In this document: in pieces, positions 58,094 to 64,000 of the stretch | How the letters are laid out: every line of letters begins with the position of its first letter | Position numbering within the stretch: the first letter of the stretch is position 1 | NCBI RefSeq assembly: GCF_004331645.1 | Contig: NZ_SJSK01000001.1 | Coordinates: 806,001-870,000, forward strand | DNA: 64,000 nt | Reading direction: 5' to 3' | Origin: Pedobacter frigiditerrae | GTDB taxonomy: Bacteria; Bacteroidota; Bacteroidia; Sphingobacteriales; Sphingobacteriaceae | Program-made: the position numbers and the translations under genes | The notes under the pieces: generated by a model | What the model was told of the DNA's origin: nothing | What the model saw: only the letters and a program-made list of their open reading frames with translations | Databases searched by the model: none

Positions 58094-59239
58094 CTAGTTC
58101 ATCAAATATTTATTAAACCCAACAAATAACTTAAATAGATTTTCATAAACTGTAAATGGAAGTGTTTCAGGTTTGTCGAAAACATCATGATAAGCTGCAA
58201 CTCCACCTTGTGTATAAAGAAAAAAAGCTGGCACTCCTTTTTCTGTAAAAAAATAATGGTCGCTGTTGGCTGCTTTACCTCTGGGATTAATTTTTACCAA
58301 TAGTTTACCTTCATTATTAATTTGGTTTAGTGCTGCAAACTCTTTAGCATATTGGGTGGCATTAACTACAGTTGCTCCAGTTTCGCCTGTTCCAACCATA
58401 TCTACGTTAATTAAAAACCTAATATTTTTTAGAGGAACTATAGGATTTTCTGTGAAATATTTAGAACCTAAAATTCCGGCTTCCTCTCCTGCAAAACAAA
58501 TAAAAGCAATGGTATATTTTTGAGGGTTTGCAGCGTAATACTTTGCCAAACTTAGCAAGAATGAAACACCACTACCATTGTCGTTCGCACCTGGGAAATA
58601 GGTATCTTTTCCCATACCGCCTAAATGGTCGTAATGAGCAGTAATCATTATTACAGAATCTGGCTTAGTAGCTCCTTGAACTATGGCGCAAATATTTGAT
58701 GCGGCAAAGTCGGGAATAAATTGATTTTCAATATTAACGGCTAAAGATTTAGGGGTTTCGCTGAGCGATGATTTTTTAATAAAAATCTCAGTGTAATCAT
58801 TTACTTTTTGAGCTACCGACCAAGTTAATTTATCTTGTAAAACAACGACAATTCTATTTTTCGCATCTAAAAATGTTACGCTATCTTTTTGCTCTAGATT
58901 AGATTTTGCAATAATGCCAACACTTGCCTGGCCAACTATAAAATCTTTACCAGGAATTAATTTTTTACCATTAATACTCAAGTCCATCTGTCCAGGAAAA
59001 GTGTTTACAGAGAACATAAAGCGCTGTTTGTAATCTTTTCCATCCATTGGTTGCAAGTCAAAAGATTTAAACTGAGATTCTATAAAATCTGCGGCTTTAC
59101 TCATGCCGTTTTTAGTATAACCTCTTCCCCAAAGTTCTTTAGACGTAAGGGTGTTTAAAGTTTTTTGGGTATAATTTATATCTTGAGCATAACAAGCTAA
59201 GCTTGTTAACAAGAGAGAAATAATTAAGACCTTCCTCAT
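58094..59239 (-). CDS. M28 family zinc peptidase, exported
   Basis: A 381-residue aminopeptidase-type protein. The start at 59239 gives the signal peptide RKVLIISLLLTSLACYAQ; the 59260 start adds seven residues before it. The M28 metal ligands are visible: HYDHLGG near 210, GANDNGSG near 224, and FAGEEAGILGS near 259, with a later NVDMVGTG and a C-terminal HDVFD. It hydrolyses peptides in the periplasm. It lies downstream of the iron-uptake operon but behind a long hairpin. Confidence 0.92.
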   Translation of the reverse strand: MRKVLIISLLLTSLACYAQDINYTQKTLNTLTSKELWGRGYTKNGMSKAADFIESQFKSFDLQPMDGKDYKQRFMFSVNTFPGQMDLSINGKKLIPGKDFIVGQASVGIIAKSNLEQKDSVTFLDAKNRIVVVLQDKLTWSVAQKVNDYTEIFIKKSSLSETPKSLAVNIENQFIPDFAASNICAIVQGATKPDSVIMITAHYDHLGGMGKDTYFPGANDNGSGVSFLLSLAKYYAANPQKYTIAFICFAGEEAGILGSKYFTENPIVPLKNIRFLINVDMVGTGETGATVVNATQYAKEFAALNQINNEGKLLVKINPRGKAANSDHYFFTEKGVPAFFLYTQGGVAAYHDVFDKPETLPFTVYENLFKLFVGFNKYLMN

Positions 59240-59283
59240 AAAAATGTTTTGGACAAGCAATATAATAAATGCTAAATAAGAAA

Positions 59284-59341
59284 GCCGCAGATTCGCAGAT
59301 TTTCTCTTGGTTTACCCTTGATGAATCTACGAATCTGCGGC
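59284..59341. terminator. 18-bp imperfect hairpin, GCCGCAGATTCG type
   Basis: The arms 59284-59301 and 59324-59341 match at 17 of 18 positions, with a 22-nt loop. On the minus strand it is followed by tttctta, so it can end the iron-uptake operon before the M28 gene. The cgcagatt word occurs twice within the left arm and once near 7262, so it may also be a dispersed repeat. Confidence 0.65.
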
Positions 59342-59362
59342 TAAAAATTACTGCTATTAAAA

Positions 59363-60286
59363 TTAGCTAGCTTTTACTAAATAAGTTTGGATTACCTTTT
59401 TGATGTTTTCCTTGTTTTTTTCTGATGACCATTTTTCTTTTGTCGACCGATCGCCTAAAGCGAAAAATTGCTCATACAATAATTTGTTCTCGACTTTAAG
59501 GTTTAACTTCAAGTAGCTCGTTTCCGCAAAAACTGCATCCCAGCTTGCACGAGCGTCTTTCCAGAAAGCTTCTTGTTGTTTCCACCAAGTTTGTGCGTAA
59601 CCAAAAGATTTTGAGTCTGTTTTAATAAACTCTTCCATACCTTTTTCCATCGCAATCAGTTTATCTCTACCATCTGCACGAACAATTTTTTTATTGTCTT
59701 GTTCGAACATCCAACCATTAGCAGTTAAGTAAAGGTTATTGCCACGATTTAGAACATTGTAGTCATTACGCTCAGTGCTTTCTCTACGTGGAAGTGGAGA
59801 GTCTGTATTACTTTGCCATTGGTGTCTGCCATCTACGTGTACCCAAGTTCCTATAGCTTGGTAACGTGGGCTGTCATCAACTTGAAAAACTTTTTGAGTC
59901 CATTTTCCTTTTACATCGTTTGCAGATAATGTTACTTTTTTCCAGGCATTGTCTTTATCATAAGCCAAAATAGTTTGATCCTCATAAGTCCAATCTTCTC
60001 TCCAGTGTTTAATGATCATGCTGTCGCCTCTCATGACCAACAAATGTTGGATAACAATTTTCCTAGGAGAATCTTCTACCAAAATAGCAATTTCCTTTGC
60101 TGAAGAACGGTGCCTTTCGTGGAATTTGTAATCATCTTCAGGAGAAAATGTTTCGGCATAATTAAACGTTACTTTATAAAAGCCTGCTAAAGATTTAATG
60201 GCTTCGCGATCTTGATCTATTTTGTTTTGTGCAGTAACGCTAAATACTGAAGATATTAAAGCGAATAATAAATGTAGTTTTTTCAT
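59363..60286 (-). CDS. DUF6607 family exported protein
   Basis: A 307-residue protein with signal peptide (KKLHLLFALISSVFSVTAQ) and the DUF6607 body: FYKVTFNYAETFSPEDDYKFHERHRSSAKE near 37-66, IKHWREDWTYED near 93-104, and HVDGRHQWQSNTDSPLPRRESTERNDYNVLNRGN near 149-182. Function is unknown; homologues are linked to iron-uptake loci in Bacteroidota. It starts 1 base after the end of the PepSY gene, giving a three-gene operon with the siderophore receptor. Confidence 0.85.
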   Translation of the reverse strand: MKKLHLLFALISSVFSVTAQNKIDQDREAIKSLAGFYKVTFNYAETFSPEDDYKFHERHRSSAKEIAILVEDSPRKIVIQHLLVMRGDSMIIKHWREDWTYEDQTILAYDKDNAWKKVTLSANDVKGKWTQKVFQVDDSPRYQAIGTWVHVDGRHQWQSNTDSPLPRRESTERNDYNVLNRGNNLYLTANGWMFEQDNKKIVRADGRDKLIAMEKGMEEFIKTDSKSFGYAQTWWKQQEAFWKDARASWDAVFAETSYLKLNLKVENKLLYEQFFALGDRSTKEKWSSEKNKENIKKVIQTYLVKAS

Positions 60287-60287
60287 G

Positions 60288-61442
60288 TTATATTAATTTA
60301 AGTGGTTTTCTTTTTTTCTTTCTGCCAAGCCAAATAATTACCCCGGTTACGGGCATACTTGCAGCTATTAAACTAGCTACAAACGCGATTATTTTCCCTG
60401 GTAAGCCTAATACAGATCCAACATGGATATCATAGTTCATTCTCGAAATTTTATCAGCCGTGCTAGTGTTTGAGAATTTACCGTATATGTGTTTTACTTC
60501 AATTTCTTTTAAAGTATGTTGGTCAAAGTACCTGTAATCTGCTTTCCAATAAGTTGTAGGGTCTGGGTTTTTGGCAATTTCTACAGATGCTTTTTCATTT
60601 TCTGGAATATGAACATCATAGCTACCTTTAAATGTTGGATCTTCTTTTACAAATTTTGCCCAAAGCACATCAGCCGCTGCCGCATTTAAACTTAGTTTCG
60701 CTGTTCTTGTAGTGTCTGAAAATGTTTCTTCAAAAACAGTCATAGATTTTCCGCCAGAACTTACCCAATAAACCGATTTGGCAAACCACTGGAACCCCAT
60801 TACCATTCCAGATAAAGCAATGAAAATAACAATGAAAGTCATATAAAAGCCTAACACGTTATGCAAATCATAATTAAGTCTGCGCCATTTTGATTTTAAT
60901 TTTACACTAAAACGTTGCTTTCTGGCGGCCTTGCTTTTTGGCCACCATAAAATTAATCCAGAGATTAAAAGGAAAACAAAAATCATTGTAGCGGTTGTTA
61001 AAATTAGCTGACCAATTTCTGGAGGTAACCACAAATAATAATGTCCATTGATGACAATCCTGAAGAAATCTTCACTCATGTCCTTAACCTTTAAAACTTC
61101 TCCGGTATATTGATTTACAAAAACGATGAAATAATATTCAGGCTCTGCAGCATAATAAACCACTTGGGTTGTTTTGCCTGGTTGGTAGTTAATGCTATGG
61201 GCTTTTTTATTTGGAAGCGCCTTATCTGCAATTTCTTTTAACCTTGTTGGAAGTAATAACGGCTTGTTTTGATTTTCTGTAAAACGATAGGATTGTATGG
61301 CATTCTCAATCTCTACTTCAAAAGCTAAAATGCAACCTGTTATACCTAAAAAAAATACAAATAGCCCGGAAGTTAATCCGAGCCATAAATGTATTTTGCC
61401 TGTCCAATATTTAAGCCTATTGTTTTTTTTCTTTGCTGGCAT
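60288..61442 (-). CDS. PepSY-associated membrane protein (siderophore-iron reduction or uptake type)
   Basis: A 384-residue protein of the PepSY_TM family (PF03929) with four membrane segments at about 17-38, 140-163, 193-216 and 347-370. Conserved marks include KIHLWLGLTSGLFVFFLGITG near 16-36, the periplasmic PepSY part, and NYDIHVGSVLGLPGKI near 333. Such proteins accompany siderophore receptors and are thought to reduce or release iron in the periplasm. It sits between the receptor and DUF6607 genes, 8 bases after the receptor stop. Confidence 0.9.
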   Translation of the reverse strand: MPAKKKNNRLKYWTGKIHLWLGLTSGLFVFFLGITGCILAFEVEIENAIQSYRFTENQNKPLLLPTRLKEIADKALPNKKAHSINYQPGKTTQVVYYAAEPEYYFIVFVNQYTGEVLKVKDMSEDFFRIVINGHYYLWLPPEIGQLILTTATMIFVFLLISGLILWWPKSKAARKQRFSVKLKSKWRRLNYDLHNVLGFYMTFIVIFIALSGMVMGFQWFAKSVYWVSSGGKSMTVFEETFSDTTRTAKLSLNAAAADVLWAKFVKEDPTFKGSYDVHIPENEKASVEIAKNPDPTTYWKADYRYFDQHTLKEIEVKHIYGKFSNTSTADKISRMNYDIHVGSVLGLPGKIIAFVASLIAASMPVTGVIIWLGRKKKRKPLKLI

Positions 61443-61450
61443 AAATGATG

Positions 61451-63871
61451 TTAAAATTTGTAAGCAATGCTTAAACGATAATTCCTTGGAGCTTCAGCTT
61501 GCCATGAATAAGCAGGTTGATCATAAGTAGGAGCATTCCAATAATTAGTATAGTAAGCGCCAGAGAATAAATACTTATCTAAAATGTTAAAGGCATTTGC
61601 AGTAATTTTTACTGTTTTGTTTTCCCAGAATAAACCTCCATCAAGTTTGAAATAATTAGGTAAGTTTTTGTTAGCATTAGAGCCATCGTATGTCCCAGTT
61701 GCTCTACCAGCTAGGTAAGTAAATCCTCCAGAAATACCAGTTCCTTTTAATGCGCCACTTTGTAAGGTGTAAGTTAACCAAGCGTTAGTGGTATGTTTTG
61801 AAAAACCCGGAACTATTTCTCCAACTACTATACTTGTAACACCTTCGGCAACTTTAGTTACTTTACCATCCGTATAAGCGTAGTTAGCAATTAATTTTAA
61901 GCCATCGGTAATCTCTCCTCTTAGATCAAATTCAATTCCTTGAGCTCTTTTCTCTCCAACAACAATGCTGAAGGTTTCTCCTGCTTTGTTTTTTGGATCA
62001 CCAGTTAGCTCATTTTGTTTAAGTATTCTGTAAGCAGAAAGTGTTGTATTCCATTTGCCATCAAACCAATCTTTCTTAATACCAATCTCGTGGTTAGTTC
62101 CAGTAATTGGATCTGGAGTTCCTCCGCTACGCAATAATCCACTTTGTGGGGTAAAGGCTTCGTCATAAACAGCATATACAGCAGTGTTTTTATCTATAGA
62201 TACGCTTAAGCCAATTCTAGGTGTAAAGTGTTTTGCTTTATCAGAAGGCCCGCCCCATGCAGATTGACTAACATAAGTATACCTTCCTGCCAAGGTTAAA
62301 CGAGCTTTATTGTTAAAAAATCCAAGCTCATCTTGTACATAACCGCTAAGATATTTCTGATCCATTAAACCACCAGCAGCAATAGCTCTTTGCTCTAAAG
62401 GAGTATCTCTATCAAAATTAGGATAACCATTAGAAGGAAAACCATAGTTAGGATTGTTTAAATCGAACGGAGAAGACGGTAAATCTAAGTCATGAGACTG
62501 ACCCCAATCAGCTAAATAATCTTTTTTACCACCGTCAAAACCTGCAATAATTCTGTGGTTTATGCCGCCAGTTTTTACTTCACCATTGATAAAGAACTGC
62601 GCTAATTTCATTGTGCTTTCTGCATCCCATATACCAACATTTCTAATTACAGTATTATTTGCATTGATTACAGATGGCCATGAACTTGTTCCTGTTTGCA
62701 AATATTTTGAATAAGCAACTTGAGCGGTTAATTTCCAATCAGTGCTAAAATTGTGCTGTAAATTCAAGAAAACACTATGATCGTTAATTCTGGTAGGTTG
62801 CACACCAGGTTGAGTAAGCGTAAAATTTCTAGGTAACGAAGCATAACCTCCGTCTGGTTTAAAGATATAATAAGAACCTACTTCAGTCATTTTTGCATTT
62901 TGCAATGTATACTCTGCTGTAAATTTGGTGTTATTTGATATTTGGTAGCTCAGGGATGGCGCAAATGTATACCTGTCGTTTTTTTCAAAAGGTCTAAAAG
63001 AGCCTTTTGTTTGCATTGCAGCATTTAATCTAAATAATAGTTTTCCGTCTGTGGTTATCCTTCTATCAAAATCAACAGTTGTTCTATATAGATCATAGCT
63101 GCCAAGCGTAAAAGAAACTTCACCTTTGTTAAAGCCAGAAGGTTTTTTGGTAACTACATTATACATTCCACTTGGATCGCCATTACCCAGCATAAAACCA
63201 GCCGGACCTTTTACAAATTCGATATGGTCTACAATGCTCATATCTTCAGTTAGGGGTCCCCAATAAGAAGAAACAAAGTTGAAACCATTGCGCATGGCCT
63301 GAATTTGAGAACCACGCATTGTAATATTGGTATATAAATCTCCCCAGTGCTCTAATCTTGTTGCACCACTTACGTTTCTAATCAAACCATCGCTCATGCT
63401 AATGATTTGTTGATCTTTTATAACTTGATCACTAATTGTCTGAATATTTTGTGGAGCTTCTAAAATGGGTTCATTTAACCTTAATGAAGCAGATGGTAAG
63501 CTAACCTTATACTTGTTTTTTATTCCAGCTATTGTTACTTCGTTTAAAGCCTGGCTATTTTCAGTAAGTATGAAATCTAAAACCAATGTCTGTCCAGCAG
63601 TTGCTGTTACTTCTTTTTCTTGAGCATTTACACCAACAGAACTAATTTTTAGTGTGTAACTTCCGGGTTTAACCCTTTGTAGCGTGTATTCGCCGTTGGC
63701 ATTAGTAGTTGTGCCTAAGTTTTTATTTTTTAAGCCAATGCTAACATATTGTGCAGGCTTGCCGTCGGCTGTTGTAATTTTTCCTTTTATGGTGGCATTC
63801 TGTTGTGCCGAGGCGGAGATTGAAAAAATTGTAAAGAAGAGTAGGATCGCGTTTTGTAACTGTATTTTCAT
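61451..63871 (-). CDS. TonB-dependent siderophore receptor
   Basis: An 806-residue outer-membrane receptor. Starting at 63871 it has signal peptide KIQLQNAILLFFTIFSISASAQ, a carboxypeptidase-regulatory domain at about 25-100 (KGKITTADGKPAQYVSIGL), a plug at about 130-250 (PQNIQTISDQVIKDQQ, VDHIEFVKGPAGFMLGNGDPSGMYNVVTK) and a 22-strand barrel ending SIAYKF. The plug and barrel motifs match ferric-siderophore receptors. Two Fur-box-like palindromes lie upstream. It is the first gene of the iron operon. Confidence 0.93.
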   Translation of the reverse strand: MKIQLQNAILLFFTIFSISASAQQNATIKGKITTADGKPAQYVSIGLKNKNLGTTTNANGEYTLQRVKPGSYTLKISSVGVNAQEKEVTATAGQTLVLDFILTENSQALNEVTIAGIKNKYKVSLPSASLRLNEPILEAPQNIQTISDQVIKDQQIISMSDGLIRNVSGATRLEHWGDLYTNITMRGSQIQAMRNGFNFVSSYWGPLTEDMSIVDHIEFVKGPAGFMLGNGDPSGMYNVVTKKPSGFNKGEVSFTLGSYDLYRTTVDFDRRITTDGKLLFRLNAAMQTKGSFRPFEKNDRYTFAPSLSYQISNNTKFTAEYTLQNAKMTEVGSYYIFKPDGGYASLPRNFTLTQPGVQPTRINDHSVFLNLQHNFSTDWKLTAQVAYSKYLQTGTSSWPSVINANNTVIRNVGIWDAESTMKLAQFFINGEVKTGGINHRIIAGFDGGKKDYLADWGQSHDLDLPSSPFDLNNPNYGFPSNGYPNFDRDTPLEQRAIAAGGLMDQKYLSGYVQDELGFFNNKARLTLAGRYTYVSQSAWGGPSDKAKHFTPRIGLSVSIDKNTAVYAVYDEAFTPQSGLLRSGGTPDPITGTNHEIGIKKDWFDGKWNTTLSAYRILKQNELTGDPKNKAGETFSIVVGEKRAQGIEFDLRGEITDGLKLIANYAYTDGKVTKVAEGVTSIVVGEIVPGFSKHTTNAWLTYTLQSGALKGTGISGGFTYLAGRATGTYDGSNANKNLPNYFKLDGGLFWENKTVKITANAFNILDKYLFSGAYYTNYWNAPTYDQPAYSWQAEAPRNYRLSIAYKF

Positions 63872-63882
63872 CGTTGTTCTTA

Positions 63883-63899
63883 TTTGGATTAATTCTAAA
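63883..63899 (-). promoter_or_regulatory. Second, weaker Fur-box-like palindrome
   Basis: TTTGGATT-A-ATTCTAAA is an imperfect 8-1-8 palindrome (6 of 8 matches) whose right half ATTCTAAA is identical to that of the stronger site 50 bases away. It lies 11 bases before the receptor start codon. Confidence 0.4.
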
Positions 63900-63939
63900 G
63901 AGCCGCAAATTAACAACGAAAAAGCTAAGTATCCAAATT

Positions 63940-63958
63940 ATTTTGAATTATTCTAAAT
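63940..63958 (-). promoter_or_regulatory. Fur-box-like palindrome of the iron operon
   Basis: ATTTTGAAT-T-ATTCTAAAT is a 9-1-9 palindrome with 8 of 9 matching positions, about 70 bases upstream of the siderophore receptor start. The 7-1-7-type symmetry and TAGAAT/ATTCTA half-sites fit an iron-responsive Fur operator. The assignment to Fur is inference from symmetry and the function of the downstream genes. Confidence 0.55.
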
Positions 63959-64000
63959 AAGAAAACAAAAAAGGATTAGCAGGCTCTTATCTAAGTTCAG

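Overview
The window is a 64 kb chromosomal segment of a low-GC Bacteroidota bacterium, most likely Sphingobacteriaceae (Pedobacter-like). This is inferred from the AT-rich coding style, TAnnTTTG promoter elements, scarce Shine-Dalgarno sequences, outer-membrane beta-barrel and SusC-style receptors with carboxypeptidase-regulatory N-domains, many Bacteroidota-typical DUF families (DUF2911, DUF4394, DUF6607, DUF6249), and short dispersed intergenic repeats. I see no rRNA, tRNA, transposase, phage or CRISPR array. Gene density is high and most genes are housekeeping or envelope genes.

Layout. 1-4.7 kb: a DUF2911 protein, an ECF sigma/anti-sigma pair divergent from a small membrane protein (both sides carry the same ECF-type promoter), and a thioesterase-DinB-histidine kinase operon. 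4.8-7.2 kb: gltX and a membrane-anchored zinc protease. 7.4-14.3 kb: a co-directional signalling cassette (REC-kinase, CHASE3-GAF hybrid kinase with three receivers, lone receiver, CheR, receiver-less CheB, lone receiver) with no CheA, CheW or MCP. 14.5-21.9 kb: an outer-membrane receptor-like barrel, an M49-like peptidase, a lipoprotein amidase, glnS and a small unknown. 22-28 kb: a stand-alone B12-binding domain plus enoyl-CoA hydratase, a small porin-like barrel, an NtrC-type regulator, an AI-2E exporter and a YtxH/holin-like envelope cluster. 28-32.5 kb: aspS, then a second ECF sigma operon with a membrane anti-sigma candidate and a DUF4097-type repeat protein. 32.6-41.6 kb: TerC, a thioredoxin-reductase-like flavoprotein, a nucleoid-associated protein, an MFS transporter with a small partner, bestrophin, an rRNA methyltransferase, csaA, tadA and superoxide dismutase. 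41.6-46.5 kb: exported proteins of unknown function (one frameshifted) around an oxyR-like gene. 46.6-54.7 kb: trmB, an alkyltransferase-like protein, an AhpD-like protein, tag, polA, a secreted TonB-C protein, a metallo-hydrolase and YbaB. 54.8-63.9 kb, all on the minus strand: a DUF4394 lipoprotein, an old yellow enzyme, a 2'-5' RNA ligase-like protein, an M28 peptidase and an iron-uptake operon (siderophore receptor, PepSY membrane protein, DUF6607) behind Fur-box-like palindromes.

The most useful non-coding observations are these. Paired ECF promoters of form TGTAACC-N16-YGTCnTAG face the sigma gene and its divergent neighbour, and a related element precedes the second sigma gene. Fur-like TTTAGAAT/ATTCTAAA palindromes precede the siderophore receptor. 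TAnnTTTG elements lie so close to some start codons (gltX, rlmI-like, 41658) that leaderless transcripts are plausible. Several perfect long hairpins separate convergent genes. Several families of dispersed repeats occupy the gaps. I found no clearly new defence or mobile system. The CheR/CheB phosphorelay cassette and the sigma/anti-sigma/DUF4097 operon are the best candidates for incompletely described biology.
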